DNA from: Monocercomonoides exilis
Taxonomy: Eukaryota > Preaxostyla > Oxymonadida > Polymastigidae
Length of the DNA stretch: 64,000 nucleotides
Direction of reading: 5' to 3'
Assembly: GCA_001643675.2 (NCBI GenBank)
Contig: LSRY02000001.1
Coordinates: 1,111,501 to 1,175,500, forward strand
Shown here: positions 1-12,600 of the stretch, piece by piece
Layout: every line of letters starts with the position of its first letter
Position numbering within the stretch: position 1 is the stretch's first letter
The notes under the pieces: model-generated
Seen by the model: the letters and a program-made list of their open reading frames with translations, nothing else
What the model was told of the DNA's origin: nothing
Database searches by the model: none
Made by a program: the position numbers and the translations under genes

Positions 1-2
1 CC

Positions 3-3000
3 CAAGAACATCTTTATGTTGGAACAGATGGATCCGATTGGAGAAATTGCGGATACAACACTTCTTGGAAGTGTAGAACAATCAAACATGCAGTTGACAG
101 ATGGGGAGATCCTCGCACATGCAATATACAACAATTTGACGCGACATACTATGAAAGTAACATCAACGTTTGTGGAAATAAAAACATTTTTCTTGATGGC
201 CATAGCAAAAACACGATTCTTGCAACAGCGGGAACCATGATATATGTTGGCGATTCCGGAAAATTGAATCTGACTCAATTCAACATTAACTGGGGAATTC
301 AGCATGTTATAGCACAAGTCACAAGTGGTGCATTTATTATGGACAACTGCGCTGTAACAGGAGGAAACTCACAACATAGCGACAATGGCATTTATTTAAC
401 AGGAGGCTCAACGACAATCACATCTTGTTCTTTCACATCACTTTCAACTATATCAAATCCGACGATAAAAATTAATCCAAATTCATATTGCAATATCATT
501 CATTCTTCTTTTACGAGTTTAAACAGCCAAAACGGGAATGGATGTGCTGTGGAAGGTACCATTTCCAATGGAAAAGCGCTGCAAATTTCTTATACAACAT
601 TTAGCAACATTAGCTTGTCCAAAGGAAATGGGTCTCCTATATACTTGGAAGTTCAATCAGGAGGAACATTTAATTGCGAAAATAACACATTTTATAAATG
701 CAATTCAAACATTGCGACAAATCAATGCGGAGGTGGATCATATCTTCGTCTAAGGCAAAATTCAGCTGCAAATGTGAAGAACTGCACTTTTAATTGCTGT
801 CAAGCTTCAGTCACTACTTCAAAAACTTACAATCAATTAGAACGCGGTTCAGACACTTCGAAGGGATATACCAAATTAGGCCGTGGAGGAGGATTGTATC
901 TTCATCTTTTTGATGCAAATGTGCAATTTAGAATCACAAACATGAAAAACGATTCAAATAAAGCTGATTTTGGGCGCGATATATTTGTTTCTAGTCCCGA
1001 TCTGTCAACATCAATTACACGATCTTGCATTACTCCGTTTAATGATCAAGGCTCCGATCAAATATATTCCGATAACGAAATCCACATGATGGCGGGATAT
1101 GATAATCACAACAGTTGGACACATATTCCATTGATATACTATATAAAAACACTTCCAAGTTATATTTATGCATCCGACAAAGGAATAAACGTTTCAGCGT
1201 GCGGATTTATCAAATATCAATGCAACAGTCTTCCACTTGCGATGAGAAGGCAAACATCGAGCAGGAAGAATATTCAAGTAGACACAAATGTCGTCGTGAA
1301 TGAAGTCATTTCTTTGACTTCAGGATCTCTTTATATGAAAGGAAAGAATTCTTCTATTACTCATTCAGTATCGCTTAACAATGCTTGTGCAAATTCTTTG
1401 AGGTTCTATTTTTATTTCACTGTAAACGCTGAAATGAGGCAGCTAAGATTTATTGTTCCTTCAAGTGGCTCATCTTTGGAGTCGCAGATTTACATAAGTC
1501 ACTCATCGTCAGTAATCAGCTTTATTAGTTGCTCTGTTTCAACTTCCAATTCTTCTCCAATGACGAAGCCTTTTGTAGCAGTTCAGAGCGGAAGAATTAA
1601 TTTTAACGATATCGTTTTTGACTTTCGTAATGCAGCCAGCAGTAATCAAATTTTGACCAGTCAAGCACCTTTCGTTACAGCGTTATCCAGCCAAAGTTAT
1701 GTTTCATTTAATAACTCAGTCATGAATACAGTGAGGTTCGCTGGTTCAAATGGTTCCTATGTGTATGCAAAGGAGAATTCTTCTTTAGAAGTTAAGAACT
1801 GCACATGGAATGACGTATCATTAGAACAGTCTTCGCTCCTCACTTTGATATCTCCAAATTTTGTGTCAATAAGCAATACTCAAATTGAATCCGTTTCCTC
1901 AACAAACCACAATGGCCCTGCGCTGTTCATTGATGATTCGACATCTTTTAATTCGGTCGGAACCATTTCTCTTTCAAATTCTTCTTTCCGCAGCTGTTCT
2001 TTTGTTTCATCTTCTTCGCAATCAAATGGAGGTGGAGCAATTTTTGCGAAGCTTGATCCAACGATTTCGCTTCAATTCAGAAATCTTTCTTTTTCTGGAT
2101 GTTCTGTAACTCGCACTGCAAATGCGCAAAGCACACGCGGAGGTGCTATCAACATGTATTTGAGCGCGGGCAATACAGCAGCAAGTTTTGAAGCAAATGT
2201 GAATTTTGAAGGCAATAGCGCGGATTTTGGAAAGAATATCTTTGTTTCTTCACCAAATCTCACAGCATCAATAACGCGTCCGAGGTATCTTTTCTTTCGA
2301 TGCTACGATAATTCATATACGCAAGGTAATTGGGCAAAGAAATGGATGTGGGATAGAAAAGAGATGATGGGATTTGACAATCATAATTCTGCTGAAGCAA
2401 TACCGCTTGGCTATTACTTGATGGACCAGCAAGAGCAAATATATCTCTCAGATGAAGGAAAAGATGTGACGGCTTGTGGCTTCTATGACTATCACTGCAA
2501 GACCTTCAACTATGCAATTTGGAGGCAAACAAAAAATAATGTATATTTGTCAACAACGAGAAAGAACGTAACAGTTAATGTATCAGCTACTTTAGCCGAA
2601 GACGTTGTTCTTTCTGAGGGAACAATGCGCTTGAGAAGCAACCGAAGCGATGATTCTGTTCCTGCTTCTTCGAGAATTGTTATCAGTTCTGCTCAATCTT
2701 CTTCTACTTCTTCTTTCCATATTAATGCTTTACAGGATGCGCTTATTGTTTCGAGTATTCCTTGTGAATATTTTGATATTGAATTTCATGTTCCTTCGTT
2801 GCTCAGCTCCAAAAGTTCAGTAATTCGTCTAGATGGCCAAACTCACTTGTTTGTCCGATGCGGTCTCACTTATCAAACTCCAAGCGAAGGATTGAGTTTC
2901 GTCTTCATCACCGAAACAAGAGGTTCACTGATTTTGGACAACTGCTATATTGGAACCCCTGTTCATTCAAGCTCTTCTTTCTCTTCTTCGAATAAATTCA

Positions 3001-6000
3001 ATGAAGTGACGCCAAAGTACCTCTTTAATAACGGATCATTTATTAAAGTCAGTGGAACTTCTACCCAAGCAGAATTGAGAAATATGCAAGTCCACAACAC
3101 TGAGCACGGAGACAGCAGTTCTCTTGTCGAAGTCATTGGCGGAGCATCACTAACTTTGAACAGAGATGAATTTGTATCGTCTCAAATGGTCAAGTCTTCG
3201 CTTATTCGAGGAAACGATGCTAATAACATAACCGTTGTGGATACAATCTTCCACTCAATTACAACGCAGCAGAAAGGAGGAAGTTGCGTGAAAATTGGAG
3301 ATGACAGCATTGTAAAGACAATCGAAGCATATACACCACATCAACAGTTGTATCAACACACTCCAACAAGAAATACCATTGAAGCCATTTTTTCCTTTAG
3401 AAACTGCACTTTTGATGCATGCATTTCTCCATCCTCTTCATCGAAAGGAGGTGCCCTTCAAATGATTCTAAAACAGAACAGACAGACTTCAAGTTCCCGA
3501 CAATTGTTGATTAGCGGTTGCAGCTTCACTGATTGCGCTTGTCCGACTTCTCAGTCTGGAAACGGCAAAGGAGGTGCTATCTTTTTATATCTCGATGATC
3601 CTCTTATTGATTGGTGCATTAGCACACCAGAATTTGAAACAAATAAAGCGACACTCGGCTTGAATCTATTTGTTTCGTCGTACAAACTGAATGAATCAAT
3701 AACAGCGGCAAGACTTCCGTTTATTTCTGCTTCTGAATATACATTTGATCACTCGCTCTATCAAGGATTCAACGAATTTAACAGCTGGAAAGCGATTCCA
3801 CTACCATTTTATATTCTTCCTCTTCACCAACATATATACATTAAGGAGACAGGTATCAACACGACTGCATGTGGATTTACTGATTATCAGTGCGAAAGTC
3901 TGCATTATGCGATATATCGCCAGAACAGACCAACAACAAAAGAGGAAGTGGCAATAATGGAAAGAGTGCTTCTTAAGGAAGAGATAAAACTGACAGGAAA
4001 AGAACTTGAAGTCATTTCGAACAAACTTATCGATCCATCTGCACAAACACTGAATGCACAAATTGTTGTGCTTAACGGAGAAAGAAATGAGCTGGATGGA
4101 ATAATTGAAAGCACGAAAAAAGCCCTGTTTGATTCGGTTGAGTTTATTGTGCCAAAAGCTATTCAATCACATTCTTCTGTTGTAAAAGTTACAAGTGGAG
4201 AATTTCTACTCAACAGAAGCATAATTACTCCTTCTGATCCTTCGTTTGAGTTATCTTGTAGATTCATAAGCGCCACAGGTGGAAAAATAATCATTAAATC
4301 TATTTCATTTGCAAGCAATTCAATTCTTGTATCTTCTTCATCAGCACACTCATTTTCTGCTTCAAATTCAGATAATGGAGTCGGATCATTTTTATTTGTT
4401 GAAGGAAGCTCGACCGAAGGAACAATCGATGGATTTTCTTTTACGCAAGTTAAATGTCAAGGAAGAACGAGTGTTCTTGGAATTGCAAATGGAGCAACGC
4501 TTTCAATTACAAACTCAGATTTTTCTCATGTAGCACTCGACGAAAATTGTATTGTAGAAGCAGATAATATTAAAAGCCTGTCAATCAGCGATACAAACAT
4601 ATCATCTCTTACCATGAAATCGGGATCTACAATTTCTGTTTCTTCTAATGATGCCTTAACGATTGAGAACTGTTCGTTCAGCAGCATCAAATTGGATACA
4701 ATTGGAGGAAGCGCTATTCGTGTTAAGGAAGGTGCTTCTACTCATTCTGAAAGAGTTTCAAATGAAGCGAATGCATCTTCAATGAATCCTTCTTCTTTCA
4801 AGAGGAATTCCAATAAGAATCTCGAGGCTGTACACATAACATCATGCTATTTCAGCGAATGTACTGTGAGTGAAAGTTCTTGCACCGGAGGAGCCATCAT
4901 GATTACTCCAACAAACATGATGGATGTAGATATTGATAGCTGTTCGTTCTCAAACTGTATCACAGGAAGTACACTTTTTGAAGAAGCATCTATTTCTTCA
5001 ACATCACCTGAGAACACAGATGCTCCAACGCGTGGAGGAGCCATTTATTTTTATTTTGTTGATGCATCAGCCAATTGGCGAATTAACAATCCAACTTGGA
5101 GCGCTTTTGGAGAAGCTAATATGAACAATGCGCAGATTGGTCGAGACTTTTTCATATCTTCTGCTAATTTGACTCAATCAGTTCGAGCCTTTTGTTTGCC
5201 ATTCTTTGACAACGTCAACTATGATGAATGCTATTACTTTGATCAGAGCTCGCTCAGAGGATACGATGAGCACGATGACTGGACATCCATTCCAATTGGA
5301 TTTTATCTCCTTCGACAGCATGCTTCAATTTACGTATCGTCTATTGGATACGACACTACTGCTTGTGGGTTCACGATGTATCATTGCCATTCTTTGCCTT
5401 GGGCTGCTTGGAGACAGGAGAACAGCATAAAACATGTAACTATAAACGACACAATGTATATGATGAATCAGTATAGAATTGGCGATTTTTTGATTGACAC
5501 AAATTTATTTAGCAATCTTTCAATTGTTTCCAGCAAAGAAGAGAGACACGCACAGTTTGTTGTTCGTGATTTACCGAATAACGAAGATTTTCCTGGAGTG
5601 TTAGAAAACAACAATACAAACACCATATTTAATGAAATTGATTTCTGTTTGCCTGAAACAATTGCTAAGCACTCATCATTTTTGCGCCAGACTGGCGGAA
5701 CAGTTAATATTCTTCACTGCTCTGTTGTGTTTACCTACAGTTCGCACATTCTCAGATATCCTGCCTTTTGCGTTGAAGGCGGTGAATTGACTGTGGAAGC
5801 ATTTGTAGTTGAGCCAACAAGCTTTGTGCAACACATACCTGATGCAATTTCTTCTGGTACTTCTGCATCATCTCTTTCTTTTGTAACCAAATCAAACGAT
5901 GATGTTCGGAAGACTGTTCTATCTTCAACTTCGCTGTTAACTGTCAACGGTGTTACAGCGTCTGCAGTTCTCAAAGACTTCCCGCTAACTTCTCTCGTTT

Positions 6001-9000
6001 CCGAAGGGAATGCTGCTGTAATTGATGTTTCAAACAGATCATCACTCTTATTCAAGGAGTCTATTGTGACTGATTTTTCCACAGATTATTCATCAATTCT
6101 TTCGTCTTCTTCTGGAAGTTCCGTTAATATTGAATCTGTTGTTGTCAGTTCTTCAGACCTTAAAGATGCCCCAGCTATTAGAAATCTGAATGCTGGCTTT
6201 TTGAATGCGACAAACACCACATTTACTGACATCACGCGTGCTTCAACAGGAGGAGCTGCAATATGGATCGAAAGCGGGACAGATTCTCAGCATGCCTCAA
6301 ATTCAGGAGAAAAAATATCTTTGCATGATTGCTTATTTACAAGATGTAAAGTAACTGGAGAAGAATCAGAGCTTTCATTGAAGAATGCATACAAAGCAAA
6401 CATTGACGGGGAAAGCAGTAATCCTCTTTCTTCAGTCTTTGATTCTTCATGTGGAGGAGCAATTTTCGCTTCAATTGGAGCTGGCACTTCTGTCCGTTTT
6501 TGTGAGTGCAGATACACCGAATGCGCTGTGCCCAATGAAAAACCAGCAACTGTTTCTTCTTCTTCAAATGCAGCTTCTGCAAATGGTTGTGGTGGTGCTA
6601 TTCTGCTTTTCTTGACAGATTCTGAAGCTGATTGGGCGATTGAAGCGCCAACATTTCCAGTAAATCCTTCTTCTCTGATGAATCTTGCCCAGTTCGGAAG
6701 AGACTTGTTCGTGACTTCGCCAGCGTTGAATCACTCAATTATCCATTCCCGTCTTCCATTTTTCCCATTAAACAGAAGATTCGATCATTCTTCAATGGAA
6801 GGCTACGATGAGCACAACAACTGGACATCAATTCCGCTGGGTTATTATCTTCTTTCTTTGGAAACAACGATTTATATTTCAACAGAAGGATTCAACACAA
6901 CTGCTTGTGGTTTTGACGATTATCATTGCGAATCATTGAATTATGCTGTTTATAGACAGAACGATCCTCAAAAGGGTAATGTCACAGTGATTGAGTCATT
7001 TGAATTGAACCATGAATTTTCTGTTCCAAACGAATTATTTGTTCTGACTGCGCTTGATTCATCGATTGCAGACATGATAATTATGAACGTTGAAGAAAGC
7101 AATCAAAATGGATTATTTGATAGCAATTCAAATGCAACGTTGAAGCAATTAAAGATAAAAGTCCCGAAGCTTATTTCTAATCATGAAGCAATTTTCACAG
7201 TTTCTGGTAACTCATTCACTTTGACGTCATGCTCCTTGGTTGCTGTTGAAGATAGAACAATAAGCAATGCGTTTATGAAAGTTACAGCAGGAAAGGTTAA
7301 AGTGAGCGAATTCACGTTTACAGCAACAGAAACATCAATATTTGCTTCATCAAACTCAGTAACCAATCTTTCGGATAATATACTGAATAATACATCGCTA
7401 TTTAGCTTTGCAGGTTCTTCTGCAGAAGCATCGTTTGATTCATTTGTGCTCAAGCAAGTTTCGATATTTGGAGATAAATCAACAATTGAAGTTAACAATG
7501 GGGCATCATTCAATATCACAAATTCAGAAATTGAAGATATTCACTCTCACGCAACTGATGCATCTGTTCATTCTGCTTCAATATTTTCTTCAGATCAAGC
7601 AGAATTACTGGCTTTGAATAATGTTACTATCATATCGATATCGCTTTCTTCTTCCTCTGTTTTGTATTCCAACAGAATCAATAAACTGAATATTAGCTTC
7701 TCAAATTTCAACGATATTTGCTCTCAAAAGGGAAAAGGATCGGCTTTCTGCTTTGATGAATCTGGAGTTGCAGCGAGGAATAATGACGATTGCTTGGTTG
7801 TGCTTGAGAGCAACATATTTCATAATTGCTCTGTGAGCGAATTGAATTCTGCAGGAGGAGCATTGAGTGTAAAGCTGAAAAGTCACACAAGATTTGAAGT
7901 GAAAGAAACCTCGTTTGAATCATGTGCTGCTCCAAATACGCAAGGAAGCTCCGGAAAAGGAGGTGCTGTTTATATGTATGCAATAGATAGCAATTTGGAT
8001 TGGCTATTTTCTCCGATTGCTTTCCCTCCGACTGATGAGCTAACAGCAAACAAAGCAGAATTTGGAAGAGACTTGTTTGTGGATTCTTACAAATTGAATG
8101 AAACAATAACTCGTTCTTCGCTTCCTTTTATTCCTATAATTCCGCCAGATTGCTATTATTTCGATCATTCTTCTCTTTCTGGATTCAATGAACACAACAA
8201 CTGGACTGTCATTCCTTTGGTTTATTATAATCTCGACCAGCACAAAACTATTTATGTATCAAGCGATGGAGTCGATACAACTGCTTGCGGATTTGATGAA
8301 TATCATTGCAAAACTCTGCATTGGGCTGTTTGGAGACAGACATCGGTTAAAGATAAGAATGTAACGGTTAATTCATCATTCACTCTGGTGAATGAGTTCA
8401 ACGTTTCTTTCGATTCGTTCATTCTGAAAGGAAACGAAAGCCACTGCAAATGCTTTATAACTCAAACAGTGCCAAATTCAAACATGAAAGGAATAATCGA
8501 AAATCACAACATAGCATCAATCACAGATATTCATTTTGTTGTTCCTGAAGTGCTTAATCGTCACACAACTTTGATAAATAACAGAAAAGGAACGCTGACA
8601 ATCCAGCGATCTTCGTTGATTCCTTCATCTTCCAACAGAATTCCTTTCAGCTTCCTTGAAGCTACTTACGGAACAATTTCTGTAACCGATTTTGTTGTGG
8701 AACCTCTGGCAGTCGGTCAGGTTTCTGTGAATGACAACAATATTCTACTCACAAATTCTTATTTCATCTCTTCGCAGGGTGAAGCAACAGTTGTTTCGAT
8801 GACAAATCTTGCTGTTTCTTCTATTTCATCAATTTCTTCTTCGCCATTGATGCAATTTGGATCCAAAACAACAACAGTCATAAAAAATTCACAGTTTGAG
8901 CAGATCAACTCAATATCTTCATCTGTAATTTGCTTCAGTTCAGTGAAGAATGCAACAGTTTCTTCGTGTGTTTTCACAGCAATCAGCAAGCAAAATGGAG

Positions 9001-9660
9001 ATGGAAGCTGCATTGAACACAGAGGAGAGACAGACTCTCAGCTGATATCGAGAATTGAGAATTGCTCATTCACTGACTGCCACATTTCGAAAAATACAAC
9101 TTCGAATTCGAAGAAATCAAATGAAGCTCTTTCGAACACGATCAAAAACAATCAGAAAGATCAAAGCCGGAATAGAAACAACAATCAGGAAGGATTCAGT
9201 GGAGGAGCTTTGTTTATTGAGATGAATTATCTTGCAGTCATTGAAGTCTTCAATTGTGCTTTTAACGACTGCTCCGCTCCTTCTGAGCCAGGCTCAAAAG
9301 GGAAAGGAGGAAGTATTGGAATATACACACAGAATCTGGATGCTTCGTTCTGTTTAAGAGATTTGAACTTCACATCAAGCTCGGCTGAACTGGGCTTGAA
9401 TGTGTTTGTGGACGGACTTTATTTACCAAAGGAAATAACTTACAGCACGCTCACTTTCTTCAAAGTGTTTGACGGATGGAATGTCCACGAACTTGAGGGA
9501 TTTGACGAACACAACAGCACTGTTGCTATTCCTCTTGGTTACTATTTGCTTGAGCTGAGCAACTGGATCCACACGTCGACTGAAGGATTTGATGTTTCTG
9601 CATGCGGATTCTGGAATTATACCTGCAACTCGCTGAACTACGCAATCGAAAGAGATCTAT
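3..9660 (+). repeat. Tandem protein modules in the giant surface protein (7 units plus a partial first)
   Basis: The signature TACGF-x2-Y-x-C-x-S/T-L-x2-A-x2-RQ recurs, with variation, near nt 12-110, 1160-1255, 2440-2530, 3835-3924, 5328-5420, 6870-6960, 8250-8340 and 9570-9656. Spacing is about 1.3-1.5 kb. Each unit starts with an IYVSSDG-like strand before the signature, continues with variable beta-helix sequence and one or two GGAI/GGGA segments, and closes with an FGRDLFVSS-like motif and a G-Y/F-D/N-E-H-N-N-W segment about 45 residues before the next signature. The signature cysteines are conserved in every copy. Variable interiors between conserved borders suggest unit duplication followed by divergence. 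Confidence 0.85.
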
Positions 9661-12600
9661 CAAAAATGAGGGCGTCTGTCGATAGAAGCTGCTATTTCAA
9701 AGGCGAAAATGTTATTTCTCGAATGTTTTTGATTGACGGAAAAGCTGTTGACAGCGAAATGCCATCCACTGCCCCACAACCTCCTTATGAAAGGAAAGGA
9801 ATCATTCGATTCATTGATTCTCCAGCGAATGGGATTAAAAAAGCTCCTCTTACAGTTCAATCGAGCGTTGAAATTGATAATTGTATTTTCTGCATTCCTT
9901 CTTCTTTCCCTTCGCATTCTTCTTTGCTTCATGTGACAAAAGATTCTTTGAGAGTCTTTGGATGCGAAATACTCCCTGAAAGCTCGTTCATTGATCCGTT
10001 TGATTCAACCTTGACTTCAGCTTCATTTACCGGAAATGATCTTCAGAGAAATAAGTTCTCCTTCTCACTTATTCTGATGTCTGGAGGTCGATTAGAGGTT
10101 GAAAACATGCAACTAACTAACTTCGAATTCAATGCTCCGATATTCTCATTGGAAGAAGGAGCACTCTTTTTATTGAAAAAGCTGAATGTGTCAGATATTA
10201 CTTTTTCTAATGGAGCAGTAATTTCAATGAAGAATGCACATCCAAAAGAAGACTTTTCTTTGAAGTTGGAAGATTCTGTGTTTGTGAGATTGACCCAGGA
10301 AAGAAGCGGTCCATGTGTTTTGTCTGTTAATCACGGAAAGGCATCACTTACAAGAATTATTGTAGAAAAATGCGTGTCTGAATCATCTTTGGGATGTGCA
10401 CTTAATGTTGAGAATGCTGTTCTGGCAGTGAGTGATTGCGTGTTCAACGGAGAAATCAGAAATGTTACAACTTCTTCAGATGAAGCATCAAATGATCAAA
10501 AGCGTTCAACGGAATCGAACGAGCAACTCATTGATGGATACAGGAAAGGACTAATTTCAAAGAACGCATTATTAAATGCAGAATTAGAGGCAGAAGAATA
10601 TATGTACGCCATCTGTGATTGGAAAGGCTCAATTCTTCGTGTTGTTAACTGCACATGCGATATTTCCGCCTCTCAATTAAGTTATTGTGAGTCTGGTGCA
10701 TTTAGCGTAACAGGCGGAAATGTTGTTATGAAGGACGTTGTATTTGAGGCAAATGGGATTGAAAGCAAAATGTATCCAAAAGCACGAAAAGATATCATTT
10801 GCGATGGAAATGCTGCTTTAGATATAACTGCAACAAGCAAGCCAACTCCAACTGAAGTTCAATCTGTTTTTAATCATCAAAATTACTCGTTTGATCTGTC
10901 TCTAGAAAGCGATGAGACAGAAGGAACAACAGAAGGGTGTGAAGAAAGCAAAGAAGAAGAAGAAGAAGAGCAAGACACAGAAACGGAACATTTATGGATT
11001 CTTTCTGCTTCTTGTACTTTGCATAATGATGCTTCTATAACAAAAGGATTTCTCTTTTATCCTTCTGTCTCAAAGATGACACGTTCTGACCAGCCAGAAA
11101 TTGAGCCAGATAAACCTGAAGATGTTCCCAGCGAAGAAGAGAAGGAAGGCGAAGTTAAAGAAGAAGAGGACCAAACAACAGAAATTGAAGGAGATTCGTC
11201 AGATGGACAAAAATCTGCGTTCTTCAAAAGAAGTCGCAATCATAGAAAACTGATAACAACTGCAAAATCAAAGATTTTGAATACCGACCCAACTGAAGAT
11301 AGAGAGCCCATCACTGTAACATTCACAGGAGCTTCACTTCTTCCTTGCAATGTGACTGCTGAAATGCGCTATATTTTGAAAGATGGAAGCTTGAACAGAA
11401 CAACAGATGTGGCTGTTACGCAGTTTGTTGATCCGACAACTGTTAAAGTTGTGCTGAATGCTGATCTCGTTTTGGGAGATGAGGAAGAAGGAGAGGAAAA
11501 AGAAAAGGGAGAACAGATCGAAGAAAAGAAAGAAGAGAAAGAGATTCAATTAGGTAAAAATGAAGGTCATTTTATCAACGAAAAAGCACAGGAAGAGAAG
11601 GAAGAAGAAAGAGAAAGAGAAGAAGAAAAGGAAGAAAAAGAAGAAGAAGAAGAGAAACAAATTGAAGATGTTTATGTATGCCTCCGTTTTTGGAGTCCCT
11701 CTGGAACTGTTCTTCGCACAACAGCTTTTTACATGAACACTCGCAACACGCCTCCGCTGCCTGATCCACCTGCAGATGAGCCCGAACCAGAGCCAGTGAT
11801 ACCCTCGGATGACGAAAAACACGACGAGAACGAGAAAAAGTCGCAATCAGGTGGATTTTTGTGGTGGATTATTATTCTTATTGCGGTAGGAGTTGTGATT
11901 GTCGCTGTTATAATTGTGATTCTATCGAAGAAAAAGAAATCAAAAGCAAAACCAGTGGAAGAAATAGGAGTTGCTTCTAATGAAAAAGATATGAAGAAAG
12001 ATGTATCTTTGGATGAAACTGAAGCTGATGCAAACGAGTCAACGTGCAAGTTGATTCCAACGACTGAAGCAGTGCCAATAAATGTTGTTGATGTCGATTG
12101 CAACGAAGATACATCAGAAACAAGGCTGCTCTCAGACAGTGCAAGAGACAGCAACAGTAATTTATTCCATTCCAACCTATCATCTCCAATCAATTCTGCT
12201 TCATCAAACGTTCAATCTCTTTCTCCTTCTCCATTCTCATCTCCTACTTCAAGCCCTATTACGTCTTCGTATACTCTTCCATCTTCTTCTCCTGTAATGT
12301 ATTCACCTTATCAAACAGAAGAGGAGAGTTTGATTACTCCAAAGAACACTTTGAAAAAGCGCAGAACCAGAAAGCAAAAGAGAAGTGAAGTGATTGCCAA
12401 TCCTTTGGTTGAAAGCGTTGAGACAGGACAGAAAAAGGAGAAAGAAGACAATCTTTTGTCCAGCAGTTCAGATTGGTTAAACTCAACAGCCAATGCAGAT
12501 GAGAATGATGCGTTCATTTTCTCTCGGTCTCCAGCCTCGTTTGCTGAAGATGACTTGACATCTGTGAACAGAGGAAGAGAGTCAATAACACCTATAAAGT

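Noticed and set aside
237-239. ATG at 237 as the start of the giant protein
   Set aside because: The frame is open to the window edge and the upstream codons match the module signature, so the start is outside the window.
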